64,000 nt of DNA from Treponema brennaborense DSM 12168 (lineage in GTDB: Bacteria; Spirochaetota; Spirochaetia; Treponematales; Treponemataceae), in the NCBI RefSeq assembly GCF_000212415.1, contig NC_015500.1, forward strand, positions 1,054,001 through 1,118,000, read 5' to 3'. Positions 8,851-17,273 of this stretch are shown here, piece by piece. The translations under genes were made by a program, and so were the position numbers. Each line of letters starts with the position of its first letter. Positions within the stretch are counted from its first letter, which is position 1. Below the pieces are notes generated by a model. It was not told the DNA's origin. It did not search any database and was given only the letters and a program-made list of their open reading frames with translations.

Positions 8851-9890
8851 AATTTTTCACCGAAATAGATGCCGGCCCATTCCCAGCGTCCGTGAATTTC
8901 GGGATCTATCGGAAAGTTCACTTTGCGGAAATATAAATACCAGACCGAAATGTATTGGCTCCAGCCCCACGTCCGCAGGTACGCTTCGTTCGGATTTGAC
9001 GATTCGTCAAGTTCCGAACTGAATCTGATACGGTTGCCGAGCATGAAATTCCGCATCGAAAAGTTTTCCTGACTGTTCGTATCCGTCGCGTCCTGTTTCC
9101 ACGACATTGCAAAAAAATTGACTTTCGATTTGTAACTGTCGAGGGCGCGGTAGTTGTAATTCGAGATCGCCTGTTTTACCGCGGTTTCAAGCGATTCAAG
9201 GCTTTCAAACGTCCAGTCTTTAGGCGAATTATTGAAATCTATCAGTTTGCGCGCCTGGCTGTACGCGTCCGGAACTCCCGCTATCTGGATAGTGGCGGCA
9301 TCCGGCTGTTCCAAAAACAGCGAATACGATTTTAACGCCTGATCCCAGTCGCCTTCTTTTTCATATTCGAGCGCTATCCTGAAATACAATTCGGTAATGC
9401 TGGCCTGTTCGGGGAATCTTGAAATGATTTCGTTGAAATACGCGATTCGGTGAACCGGAACGCTGCTGATTCTGATCAGGTTCTGCAGACACAGAAAATG
9501 GATCGACTTTCCCTGAACGGTTAAATCCGGACACGTTTTGATGATCCGGTCGAAATAGTATTCGGCGATCGGCTCCGCGTTCGTCTGTAAATACGCGTGC
9601 GCTATCATCAGCAGCCAATATCCGTTGAATTCGCTTTCCGGATGTTTTTCTACCCAGTCCGATAAAAACAGTATCAATTCGCCGTATTTTTCAGTTGCCA
9701 ATAAATTGTTCGCTATGCCGTTGATCGCCGTGTATCTGCTTTCCGGCGGCAAGTCGGGATTCTGCAGAATCTGATATAATTGACTTTGCTTCTGTGCGAA
9801 CAACTCCTGTTCCTGCGCGCAGGACGTTCCGAAAACGGTAAAGATGCTGATACAAAGGCCCAGGCAAAAGTGTTTTATTTTTGCTGACAT
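8847..9890 (-). CDS. Tetratricopeptide-like lipoprotein
   Basis: 347 residues. The N-terminal sequence ends in VFGTSCAQEQ, a lipobox, so the mature protein should be lipid-anchored at the cysteine near residue 25. The body is helical with TPR-like spacing, for example MIAHAYLQTNAEPIAEYYFDR and RIALEYEKEGDWDQALKSY. TPR lipoproteins often scaffold envelope complexes. It is the first gene of an operon with the transglycosylase and an OmpA protein. Start ATG 9890 has no Shine-Dalgarno and lies six bases after a -10 hexamer, so the mRNA is probably leaderless. Specific function unknown. Confidence 0.85.
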   Translation of the reverse strand: MSAKIKHFCLGLCISIFTVFGTSCAQEQELFAQKQSQLYQILQNPDLPPESRYTAINGIANNLLATEKYGELILFLSDWVEKHPESEFNGYWLLMIAHAYLQTNAEPIAEYYFDRIIKTCPDLTVQGKSIHFLCLQNLIRISSVPVHRIAYFNEIISRFPEQASITELYFRIALEYEKEGDWDQALKSYSLFLEQPDAATIQIAGVPDAYSQARKLIDFNNSPKDWTFESLESLETAVKQAISNYNYRALDSYKSKVNFFAMSWKQDATDTNSQENFSMRNFMLGNRIRFSSELDESSNPNEAYLRTWGWSQYISVWYLYFRKVNFPIDPEIHGRWEWAGIYFGEKL

Positions 9891-9896
9891 ATTTTT

Positions 9897-9925
9897 ATTT
9901 TAACATGCCGATTGGTTATTGGCAA
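9897..9925 (-). promoter_or_regulatory. Leaderless promoter of the TPR lipoprotein operon
   Basis: Minus strand TTGCCA (9925-9920), 17-base spacer, TAAAAT (9902-9897), then six bases to ATG 9890. Its -35 hexamer overlaps the -35 of the divergent promoter at 9919-9947. Confidence 0.65.
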
Positions 9926-9947
9926 GACGCCCGTCATAGTGTATGCT
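9919..9947 (+). promoter_or_regulatory. Promoter of the small membrane protein / TPR lipoprotein pair
   Basis: TTGGCA (9919-9924), 17-base spacer, TATGCT (9942-9947). The expected start near 9954 leaves a leader of about 20 bases with a GGAGA site. Shares its -35 with the divergent promoter. Confidence 0.6.
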
Positions 9948-9973
9948 ATCATTGAGGAGAATTGGAGAATATA

Positions 9974-10591
9974 ATGAGCGACTCAAAGAAAATACGTGAA
10001 CGTTTATCGGCTCCCATGCGCAACATTTTTCTTGCGGCGGGTTTGGTTTTTCTGATAGGCGGAATTTTTCTGCTTATAGTGTTTGCCGCCGATATCCATA
10101 TACATTTTTTTGCGCTCCGTTCCCTGTTCGCGCTGCTGTTCGGCGGTTTGATTCTGTATCGGACGCTGACGAAGACGAAAAAGAGCTGGCTACTTTTTAC
10201 CGGCCTTTTTCTCTGTCTGACCGGCTGCGTGCTGCTGCTGTCCGATTCCAATATTTTTTCATATACGATTTCCGATTTATGGCCGGTTATCGTTATCTGC
10301 GGCGGCCTGTCGCTCGGTACCGCCGGGTTTTACCGCACCAAGTACCCCCGTCCGGTGTTTTTGGTACCGGCGGCGGCGATCATCGTGCTGGGTGCCGTTT
10401 TTCTGCTTTTTTCGCTGGACGTCATCGTGCAGCCGTTTTCCGAAGTGGCCGCCCGCTGGTGGCCGTCCATGCTGATTCTCATGGGTATCGGGCTGGTCGT
10501 ACTCTTTTTCTCCCGTAGCCGTGACGACGCCGTTTTAACTGACGACGGGGACGACGATTTTGCCGATTCGGACGACGGGGAACGCCGCTGA
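9974..10591 (+). CDS. Small integral membrane protein
   Basis: 205 residues with about six hydrophobic segments (IFLAAGLVFLIGGIFLLIVF, LFALLFGGLIL, LLFTGLFLCLTGCVLLL, LWPVIVICGGLSLGTAGF, VPAAAIIVLGAVFLLFSL, PSMLILMGIGLVVLFFS) and an acidic Asp-rich tail. The LWPVIVICGG and WWPSMLILMGIG pattern is typical of LiaF/DUF5668-type inner-membrane proteins. Start ATG 9974 follows GGAGA by about five bases and is preferred over a TTG at 9962. Two bases separate its stop from the downstream lipoprotein start, so the pair is co-transcribed. Function not assigned. Confidence 0.8.
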   Translation: MSDSKKIRERLSAPMRNIFLAAGLVFLIGGIFLLIVFAADIHIHFFALRSLFALLFGGLILYRTLTKTKKSWLLFTGLFLCLTGCVLLLSDSNIFSYTISDLWPVIVICGGLSLGTAGFYRTKYPRPVFLVPAAAIIVLGAVFLLFSLDVIVQPFSEVAARWWPSMLILMGIGLVVLFFSRSRDDAVLTDDGDDDFADSDDGERR

Positions 10592-10593
10592 CC

Positions 10594-12339
10594 ATGAAGT
10601 CGTTTTTCCGGAGTCGGGCCGCTGCCGCGTGCAGCGCCGTATTATGCTGCTTTACCGTATCGTGCGTCTCAACTTCGGGTAATCGGAACGGTTCCGGCGT
10701 GATAACGGAAAACGCGCCGGAAATTGCGTCCGTTCCGCTCGCCGTACCGGAACGGGTGGAGCGTTCTTATTTTTCGTTTGAAGACGCGACGATCATGCAG
10801 GATATGGAAATCGGTTCTCCGGCGTCGCTGCGCAGTGCGGTTGCAAAAATCCGCAAATCGGCTCCCGATTATTCGGATCCCGAAAAGGTGCTGCTGGGCA
10901 TCGCTTCTTCGCTGATGTCCGTCGTATGGCCGTCCGAAAAAGTGTCGTGGAACATTCCCGAAGTCGGTTTTTCAAATCCGTATACGGGAGCGATCAATTC
11001 GGCCGGAATCGGCATTTACGATTCCAGTACGGGAAATTCCGATTTTTTCACGTTGGTGCTGCCTTCTCTTGTCCTGCTGTCCGCTTCTTCAAACGGCGAT
11101 TATTATGCCGAATCTCAGACGGCGCTGACCGCCGCGTTGGAAATGAATCCCCGATCGGTGCTGGTGCGCTATCTGCTGGGCTGTCTGTACCGGAAAATGC
11201 ACAACACTTCGTCGGCTGCAGAAATGTTTCAGAGCGCCGTGCGGCTTGATCCTTCGTGTTACGAAACGTCGTACGCATACGCACGCGCCGTTTTCGACAC
11301 GGGGGCCGCCGCCGCCGCGTATACGGAAGCGCAGGCGCTGCTCGCGCAGTATCCCAAGAATCTTCAGGTTCTCAAGTTATGCGCCGAAGCGTCGTTCGCG
11401 CTGAAACGGTATGCGGAAGCCGACCAATATATCACGCAGGTGCTGCAGCAGGAACCGGACAACGCGGCGTATTTATTGTTCCGCGCGCGTATTTTGGTTG
11501 AAACCGGTGATTTCATAAAGGCTTCTTCACTGCTGGACGTGTACGCCCGCACCGATAAAACGGCCAAATGGTATCTGCTGCTGCGCGCACGCATTCAGAA
11601 AGACTGGAACAAAAATACGGCGGCCTCCGTCGCCACGATTGAAGACGCACTGAAACGGTATCCGGCCGATCTTGACGTTATCCTGTTCGCCGCGGAACTC
11701 GCAGCCGTAACCGGTGGCACCGTAGACGGTAAAACTGCCGGACAACTCGCCGCCGTCATTCTTGCCGCCGAGCCGGATAATTCGGCGGCGCTCGTTATCT
11801 GCATTTCCGACGCGATGCGGCATAAAGACTGGAAGAACGCGTACGGCTTGAGTTCCAGTCTGCTCCGCTCCGGTGTTTCGGAAACGGCTGTGCTGCTGAA
11901 TCATATACGAATCTGTTTGGAGCTCGACTTCTTGGCGGAAGCGCAAACTGTCTGCGCGGAACTGTACGCGAAAGAGCCGACGGACGACGAAGTCAGACAA
12001 TCGTATATCCGCGTGCTGGCCGCTCAAGGCAAATCTGCCGAAGTTTCTTCGCTTATCGAAACGCTGCTGCCTTCGGCTTCCGCCAAATTGAAAAGTTTTT
12101 TATATTATCAGCGCAGTCTGCTTGCCGCAAACGACGCGGCGAAACTCGCCGACCTCCGGCTGAGTTTAACGGCCAATCCGCGCAATCAGGAACCGCTGTA
12201 CGAGTTGTACCGGTATTATTACGGAAAGGCCGATTACCGGAAAGCGCAGTATTATCTTAAACAGGTGGTCGCCCTGAATCCTGACGACGCCGATCTTATC
12301 CGTCTGAACGGCGAACTTGAAAAACTGCTTTTAAAATAA
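10594..12339 (+). CDS. TPR-repeat lipoprotein
   Basis: 581 residues. The signal sequence ends in a lipobox (FTVSCVSTSG), predicting lipid attachment near residue 24. From about residue 180 onward there are many tetratricopeptide-like helical repeats, such as LGCLYRKMHNTSSAAEMFQSAVRLDP, ASFALKRYAEADQYITQVLQQEPDNAAY and YYYGKADYRKAQYYLKQVVALNPDDADL. The N-terminal 150 residues are an unrecognised domain. TPR arrays act as protein-binding scaffolds, here probably facing the periplasm. It sits directly behind the small membrane protein and probably works with it. No enzymatic motif seen. Confidence 0.87.
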   Translation: MKSFFRSRAAAACSAVLCCFTVSCVSTSGNRNGSGVITENAPEIASVPLAVPERVERSYFSFEDATIMQDMEIGSPASLRSAVAKIRKSAPDYSDPEKVLLGIASSLMSVVWPSEKVSWNIPEVGFSNPYTGAINSAGIGIYDSSTGNSDFFTLVLPSLVLLSASSNGDYYAESQTALTAALEMNPRSVLVRYLLGCLYRKMHNTSSAAEMFQSAVRLDPSCYETSYAYARAVFDTGAAAAAYTEAQALLAQYPKNLQVLKLCAEASFALKRYAEADQYITQVLQQEPDNAAYLLFRARILVETGDFIKASSLLDVYARTDKTAKWYLLLRARIQKDWNKNTAASVATIEDALKRYPADLDVILFAAELAAVTGGTVDGKTAGQLAAVILAAEPDNSAALVICISDAMRHKDWKNAYGLSSSLLRSGVSETAVLLNHIRICLELDFLAEAQTVCAELYAKEPTDDEVRQSYIRVLAAQGKSAEVSSLIETLLPSASAKLKSFLYYQRSLLAANDAAKLADLRLSLTANPRNQEPLYELYRYYYGKADYRKAQYYLKQVVALNPDDADLIRLNGELEKLLLK

Positions 12340-12425
12340 TCCGATAACGTGCGTAATCCGGTGGAAAATATCCGGATTTATGAGTATATTTTAAATAAGT
12401 GAATATATTCGTCTTGGAGGTTTTT

Positions 12426-12584
12426 ATGTCTAAGTATGTCTGTTCCGTATGCGGGTATGTGTACGATCCTGCCATGGGCGATCCCGACGGAGGAATTGCG
12501 GCGGGAACCGCTTTTGAAGATATTCCCGACGACTGGGTGTGCCCGGTGTGCGGAGTAGGGAAGGATTCTTTTACCAAAGAATGA
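12426..12584 (+). CDS. Rubredoxin
   Basis: 52 residues, the normal size. Two CxxCG knuckles bind one iron: [12 protein letters not shown] and [11 protein letters not shown]. Aromatic residues and the DWVCPVCG motif match the classic fold. Rubredoxins carry single electrons, in anaerobes often to rubrerythrin or superoxide reductase for oxygen detoxification. ATG 12426 follows GGAGG by five bases; upstream in-frame codons are not needed. It is a monocistronic unit with a terminator just downstream, and stands near no obvious redox partner; the hemerythrins lie 8 kb away. Confidence 0.95.
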   Translation: MSKYVCSVCGYVYDPAMGDPDGGIAAGTAFEDIPDDWVCPVCGVGKDSFTKE

Positions 12585-12600
12585 TCGCCTTTTTCGGCGA

Positions 12601-12643
12601 AACGGACTGTCTGAACGCAAAACGCCGGACAGTCCGTTTTTTT
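12601..12643 (+). terminator. Rho-independent terminator after rubredoxin
   Basis: AACGGACTGTC (12601-12611) pairs with GACAGTCCGTT (12628-12638), followed by T residues. It lies between convergent genes. Confidence 0.85.
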
Positions 12644-12669
12644 ACTGCACGCTGCGGAAACGGCCGCGG

Positions 12670-13902
12670 TCAGTCGGCAAGCGCTACGACCGGATCCAGT
12701 TTCGCTGCTTTGAGCGCCGGATGCAGGCCGAAGAAAACGCCGATGCTGACGGAAACGGCAAACGCAATCAGCGTTCCGGTTGCGTTCAAGGCGAATACGA
12801 ATTCCGCCGGAAAGAAAAACTTTACGATCGCTTTCGATATGAAGATTCCGATCAGCACGCCGATCGTTCCGCCGGTCAGCGTCAGCGTGGCCGATTCGAT
12901 CAGAAACTGATTCAGTATGGCGCGATTGCTCGCACCGAGCGCTTTTCTGATGCCGATTTCTTTTTTCCGTTCGGTAACGGTAACCAGCATGATGTTCATG
13001 ATGCCGATGCCGCCTACCAGCAGCGATATGCCGGCGACGCACGAAAGCACCAGCCGTACCATATTCATTATTTTGGAAAACTGCTCGAAATCTTTCTGAG
13101 CCGAATACGTCCATACGGCGTACGGATATCCGCCGCCGAGTTCCTGTGAGATTTTCTTTATTTTGCTTTCGACTTTTCCGCTGTCCTGCGCGCGATACAC
13201 GGAAACTTCCGCGTTCCAGACGGTCGAACGTTCGCCGGCGACCGCCAGTTTGTCCGCATAAAACTTTCTGGGCACGTAGACCGACTGCGACGATTGGATG
13301 AGCCAGTTGTTCTTGGGGGTCAGAACGCCGATAACTTCAAAACTGAAATTGTACGGCGGTACGTGCTCGTTTGAACTTTTGATTTGCAGTGTCATCCGTT
13401 TGCCGACGGCGTTTCCTTCGGGAAACAGTTCTTTGGCGATCTGGTCGCCTATAATCGCTTTTTGGAAACCGTTGACGAAGTCGCTGGGGGAAAACAGGCC
13501 GCCGTAATCGATTTTAAGCTTGAGCGTTTCAAGGCGTTCCGGCTCGATAGCCTGTATCTGTTTGCTGCCGACGGACAGGTCGGCGCGTATGACGTTCGCA
13601 TCGAACGTATTCGTGTAGAATACGTTTTTTATTTCGGGAATTTCCCTGATCAGCGTGGTGCGGTACTCGTCGTTCAGTTCAATGTACGGTTTGTTCGTGG
13701 AACGGTTCCATTGCGGCGACAGCGTGATCATATCCATACTGAAATCGTTGAATTGCCCGGCGAGGCTTTTATAGAGCGAACTGCCCATCGTCGTAACGAT
13801 GATGACGGAAGTAACGCCGATCACGATGCCCAAAAGCGACAGAAACGTGCGCGTTTTATTCGTTTTGAAATTCTGGAGTGCGTTTACGAAATCTTCAAAC
13901 AT
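12670..13902 (-). CDS. ABC transporter permease, MacB/FtsX type
   Basis: 410 residues. Architecture of a MacB-type permease: N-terminal transmembrane helix (SLLGIVIGVTSVIIVTTMG), a large periplasmic MacB core domain (about 50-270), then three C-terminal helices of the FtsX domain (VLSCVAGISLLVGGIGIMNI, LTGGTIGVLIGIFIS, AFAVSVSIGVFFGLHPALKAA). The VTERKKEIGIRKALGAS coupling segment contacts the ATPase. Such permeases are mechanotransmitters that drive TolC-linked export of peptides, lipoproteins or macrolides. It is last in the efflux operon and overlaps the ATPase gene by eight bases. Confidence 0.92.
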   Translation of the reverse strand: MFEDFVNALQNFKTNKTRTFLSLLGIVIGVTSVIIVTTMGSSLYKSLAGQFNDFSMDMITLSPQWNRSTNKPYIELNDEYRTTLIREIPEIKNVFYTNTFDANVIRADLSVGSKQIQAIEPERLETLKLKIDYGGLFSPSDFVNGFQKAIIGDQIAKELFPEGNAVGKRMTLQIKSSNEHVPPYNFSFEVIGVLTPKNNWLIQSSQSVYVPRKFYADKLAVAGERSTVWNAEVSVYRAQDSGKVESKIKKISQELGGGYPYAVWTYSAQKDFEQFSKIMNMVRLVLSCVAGISLLVGGIGIMNIMLVTVTERKKEIGIRKALGASNRAILNQFLIESATLTLTGGTIGVLIGIFISKAIVKFFFPAEFVFALNATGTLIAFAVSVSIGVFFGLHPALKAAKLDPVVALAD

Positions 13903-14599
13903 TGCAGTCTCCTCGTTCGGTGTCGGACACGATAAGTCCGTCTTTCAGGTGAATCGAGCGCGGCGTCATCGCGCCTATATCGGGGTCGTGCGTTACGACG
14001 ATGACCGCGGTTCCGTTCGCGTTTATCGCGAAAAACAGATCCAGCACCGACTGCCCCGTTTCCGAGTCGAGCGCGCCGGTCGGTTCGTCGGCGAGAATGA
14101 GCTTCGGTTTGGTAACCAGCGCGCGGGCTATTGCGGTACGCTGCTTTTGACCGCCTGAAAGTTCGTGCGGGCGGTGTTTCATGCGTTCCTGCAATCCTAC
14201 CTTTTCGAGTTCTTCCGCGGCACGCCTCCGCCGCTGTTCGATCGGAATACCCTGATAGCGCAGCGGCAGCATCACGTTTTCAAGAACGGTCAGGTTCGGC
14301 AGCAGATAATACTGCTGAAAAACAAAGCCGATCGTTTGGTTGCGCAGCGCCGCCAAATCGCGTTCGTTCATCTGTGCCGTGTCCACTCCGTTTATGAGAA
14401 TACGGCCGGACGTGGGACGGTCGAGGCAGCCGATCATGTTCATACAGGTTGATTTTCCCGAACCGGACGGTCCCATAACGGAAACGAATCCCGACGCGGG
14501 AACGGAAAACGAAACGCCGCGCAGCGCGCACACTTCGACATCGCCCATCCGGAACGTTTTTACGACCGTATCTAAAGAAACTATCGGTTTTGCTTCCAT
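13895..14599 (-). CDS. ABC transporter ATP-binding protein, MacB/LolD type
   Basis: 234 residues. Walker A MGPSGSGKST, Q-loop FVFQQYYLLPNLT, signature LSGGQKQRTAIARALV, Walker B PKLILADEPTGALDSETG and switch histidine VVTHDP are all intact, so the ATPase should be active. It pairs with the downstream FtsX-type permease. ATG 14599 (before EAKPIVSLDT) is chosen because family members start there and AAGGATGG lies upstream; an extended frame reaches back to 14665 inside the adaptor gene. Confidence 0.92.
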   Translation of the reverse strand: MEAKPIVSLDTVVKTFRMGDVEVCALRGVSFSVPASGFVSVMGPSGSGKSTCMNMIGCLDRPTSGRILINGVDTAQMNERDLAALRNQTIGFVFQQYYLLPNLTVLENVMLPLRYQGIPIEQRRRRAAEELEKVGLQERMKHRPHELSGGQKQRTAIARALVTKPKLILADEPTGALDSETGQSVLDLFFAINANGTAVIVVTHDPDIGAMTPRSIHLKDGLIVSDTERGDCNV

Positions 14600-14603
14600 G
14601 TTA

Positions 14604-15578
14604 TTACCATCCTTCCGCACCGGTATTGCTGCCGCCCTGATTTTTGACCCGATCGCCTTCGGCAAGACCAGAAACCACCTGTACGAAACCTCTCAAATAC
14701 GGTTTGATTTCAAGTTTTACCGCTTCGGTTTTTCCGGCATCGGTAAGCTTGTCCGCATAGGGAACGCCTTTGTCATAGCGGACGGCGTCCTGTTCGACCA
14801 GCAGCACTTCCGTATCGTCTCCGGCGATGATGATTCCGGTAAACGAATAGCCGGGCAGAATGGACGCGGGCGGGTCGTTTATCCGGATTTTCGCATCGAG
14901 CACCGTATTCCCCCGTTGGGTGTTTTGGCGCGCGATGGAGGGATACGCGATTACTTCTCCCACCACTTGAGTACCGGGAACGGCGGGAAATACGAGTTCC
15001 GCTTTTTCACCGACGGTCAGCCGCGGCGCGTCCGATTCGGAAACTTCGACCGTCGTCTGCAGATACGCGCGGTCTATCAGCATTCCGAACGTGTCTTGTG
15101 CTTTGGCATATTGCCCCTCGGTCAAGTTGAACGCGGCGACGATTCCGTCGAACGAAGCGTATACGCTGCGGTCCTGAACCTGCTTTGCCAGCAGTTCTTT
15201 TTCTTTTTCCATCAGTTCGAGTTTGCGCGACGGGCCGTTTATCCGTTCCTGCTGTATGGCGAATTCCTGACGTGCAACCTGAATCTCCTGCTGCGACGAA
15301 TCCAGGCTGAACAGCAAGTCTCCCTTTTTGACGCGGTCGCCGGTTTTTATTCTGACCGTTTGTACGATGCCGTCTCCGGGAGACTGCAGTTTCTGTTCCT
15401 GCGCTGCCTGAATGTATCCCGAAATCTGGATTTGATCCTTTGCAGTTTCTTTTTTTACCGTGATCGGCGGCTGTGTCGATACGTTTTTTTTCTTGGGAAG
15501 CAAGATAAAGCCGACCGCTGCGATTGCGGCGGCGCCCAGTACAATCTTCAGTACGATATTACGTTTTTTATGAGCCAT
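14604..15578 (-). CDS. Efflux periplasmic adaptor (HlyD/MacA family)
   Basis: 324 residues. One N-terminal membrane anchor (IVLKIVLGAAAIAAVGFILL) is followed by a lipoyl half (GDGIVQTVRIKTGDRVKKGDLLFSLDSS), a coiled-coil hairpin (about 90-150), the second lipoyl half (ASFDGIVAAFNLTEGQYAK) and beta-barrel domains. It would bridge the inner-membrane MacB-type pump and the TolC-like channel encoded on either side. GAGGAG precedes the ATG. A hairpin (15592-15618) lies just upstream of this site. Confidence 0.9.
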   Translation of the reverse strand: MAHKKRNIVLKIVLGAAAIAAVGFILLPKKKNVSTQPPITVKKETAKDQIQISGYIQAAQEQKLQSPGDGIVQTVRIKTGDRVKKGDLLFSLDSSQQEIQVARQEFAIQQERINGPSRKLELMEKEKELLAKQVQDRSVYASFDGIVAAFNLTEGQYAKAQDTFGMLIDRAYLQTTVEVSESDAPRLTVGEKAELVFPAVPGTQVVGEVIAYPSIARQNTQRGNTVLDAKIRINDPPASILPGYSFTGIIIAGDDTEVLLVEQDAVRYDKGVPYADKLTDAGKTEAVKLEIKPYLRGFVQVVSGLAEGDRVKNQGGSNTGAEGW

Positions 15579-15591
15579 ATGATTCTCCTCT

Positions 15592-15618
15592 GCCGTTTTG
15601 CAGCACTCTGAAAACGGC
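15592..15618 (-). other. RNA hairpin between the TolC-like and adaptor genes
   Basis: A perfect 8-bp stem, GCCGTTTT with AAAACGGC, and an 11-base loop lie immediately upstream of the adaptor's GAGGAG. There is no U tract, so it is more likely a processing, stability or translation-tuning element than a terminator. Confidence 0.5.
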
Positions 15619-15647
15619 GATATGTAAAAGTTTATTTCAAAAATATA

Positions 15648-17093
15648 TTACTTTTGACCGCTATCGGCGCCGCCGTCGGTGTTGAACTGCAGCGCGGTTT
15701 CGATATTGAACAGCAGTATCGAAAGGTTTGCGTTTACCGCACGGACCGCCGCTTTGCGGTATTCAAGTTCGGCCTGATCCCGTTCCGATTCGCTTGCGAA
15801 TCCTTTTTTGAACCATAATTCGTGATCCGCCGCATTCTGCCGGTACACGCTGAGTTCTTCCGCCGAAATCTGCCGCTGCCAGATGAGTTGTTCCCGCGCG
15901 AGCTGCATCGTACTGAAATCCGTTTCAAACCGTTTTTTCAGATCGGATACTTTGAGCCGTTCCGCCGTATCCTGCAGGCTGCCGGTTTCCCGGTCTATCC
16001 GGCGGTTTTTTGCGGCAAACGGTTTGAACGTCAATCCGAATTTCAGCGTCGTGGCGTCGGAACCGACGACGGGGACGGTCACGAGCGCGGAAGCCGTTCC
16101 GCCCGGAAATTCGGCGGTCAATCCGCCTTGAATGTGCTGCGGCATCGAGTCGTCTTTCCGTGAAAACGAATACCCTGTTCGGGCGGAAAGCGCGAGCGGC
16201 GATGCGGCGATGCGGCGTTCTTCCGTACGCAGGCGGTACGTTTCCTCCGCGTCCGCAACTTGAATATACGTGTCTGCGGACAATCCGTCGAGCGTCAATA
16301 AATTCCGTTCCGGAACGGATGCGGAAAGCGTCTGCATGAATTCGGCGCTTCCATCCCGTTCATCCGTAATGCCGCACGATTCCAGAAAGCGCCGGTACGT
16401 GACGGAAAACGAAAATGCCGCCTGCCGGTGTTCCCGTTCCGCGCTCAGCAGCGACAGCTGCGAACTGCGCAGTTTGGCCGAATCTTCGCTGTAGCCTTGT
16501 ACTTTTATCTGATTGTATTTAATGCGGGCCTGCGCTTCTTCCATCGCTTTATCGAGCAGCGCCGTGTATTCCTTATACAGCGCTTGGATGTCCTGAAGTA
16601 ATTTTTTTTCTATAATCTGTCTTCCGGCGCGATATTTCCGGCGCGCCTTTTCCGCTTCAAATTCCGCTTTTGCAAGCTCAAGCCGGTGTTTTCTGCGATT
16701 CTGCGAATACAGATCCGTCGACACCGCAATGCCGGCGCCTGCTTCGGTACCGGCTTGCGACGCTGCCCACGGCGCGGAAAACGAGATCCCCGTATTGTTC
16801 AGCGAAGGAAAGCGGATTTTCAGATCGGGATTCATGGAAATTCCGGTTCCGCCCGCTCCCTGCCCGAACGAAAGAACGATGTCTCCGGTATTGAGCGAAA
16901 CGTCGATTGCGGAATCCGTTTTTACTTTCAAAAGTTCGTTTTCCGCAGTCTGCGCTTCAATTTGCAGATACGTATATTCGTTGTCGTTTTGCAGCCGATA
17001 CTCAAGCAGCTCACCGTACGTTCCGTTTGACTGCAGCCCGGCGGCGGGGAGGGCAATGCAGCAAAAGAGTAACGCTGGTATACCTGTTTTCAT
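15648..17093 (-). CDS. TolC-like outer-membrane efflux protein
   Basis: 481 residues. It has a signal peptide (IPALLFCCIALPAAGLQS). Two long helical hairpins are visible, for example RRKHRLELAKAEFEAEKARRKYRAGRQIIEKKLLQDIQ and RRIDRETGSLQDTAERLKVSDLKKRFETDF, separated by predicted strands. This is the pattern of outer-membrane efflux channels, though sequence identity to well-known TolC proteins looks low, as is usual in spirochaetes. It is first in the operon TolC-like, HlyD, ATPase, permease. AGGAGA precedes ATG 17093. The upstream region carries a possible operator cluster. Confidence 0.82.
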   Translation of the reverse strand: MKTGIPALLFCCIALPAAGLQSNGTYGELLEYRLQNDNEYTYLQIEAQTAENELLKVKTDSAIDVSLNTGDIVLSFGQGAGGTGISMNPDLKIRFPSLNNTGISFSAPWAASQAGTEAGAGIAVSTDLYSQNRRKHRLELAKAEFEAEKARRKYRAGRQIIEKKLLQDIQALYKEYTALLDKAMEEAQARIKYNQIKVQGYSEDSAKLRSSQLSLLSAEREHRQAAFSFSVTYRRFLESCGITDERDGSAEFMQTLSASVPERNLLTLDGLSADTYIQVADAEETYRLRTEERRIAASPLALSARTGYSFSRKDDSMPQHIQGGLTAEFPGGTASALVTVPVVGSDATTLKFGLTFKPFAAKNRRIDRETGSLQDTAERLKVSDLKKRFETDFSTMQLAREQLIWQRQISAEELSVYRQNAADHELWFKKGFASESERDQAELEYRKAAVRAVNANLSILLFNIETALQFNTDGGADSGQK

Positions 17094-17128
17094 GGTGTTC
17101 TCCTGTGAAATTATATAGAATAAGCGGT

Positions 17129-17172
17129 TACTTGATATTAGGTATATTAAGTATAATATTATTTATCAAGTA
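17129..17172. promoter_or_regulatory. Candidate operator cluster in the efflux operon/pyrG divergent region
   Basis: Three copies of a nine-base element in alternating orientation: TACTTGATA (17129-17137), TATTAAGTA (17145-17153) and TATCAAGTA (17164-17172). The first and third are exact inverted partners. The cluster is AT-rich and lies 36-79 bases upstream of the TolC-like start, where a repressor or activator of the efflux operon would bind. Confidence 0.45.
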
Positions 17173-17238
17173 GTGTCACTCACTTTATACCGGTATAACA
17201 ACCGGATTTGCAAAAGGTGACTGCCGGCAGAAGATGAC

Positions 17239-17267
17239 TTGACAAAAAACTGGTATGATGTGAAAAT
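17239..17267 (+). promoter_or_regulatory. Probable promoter of the pyrG-lpt operon
   Basis: A perfect TTGACA (17239-17244), 17-base spacer and a weak GAAAAT (17262-17267) end six bases before ATG 17274, matching the leaderless arrangement. An alternative TATGAT lies at 17254-17259 but is only nine bases from TTGACA. Confidence 0.45.
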
Positions 17268-17273
17268 CACAGA

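Noticed and set aside
17239-17259. TTGACA with TATGAT nine bases later upstream of pyrG
   Set aside because: Spacer far too short for sigma70; the TTGACA-17-GAAAAT pairing fits better, though its -10 is weak.
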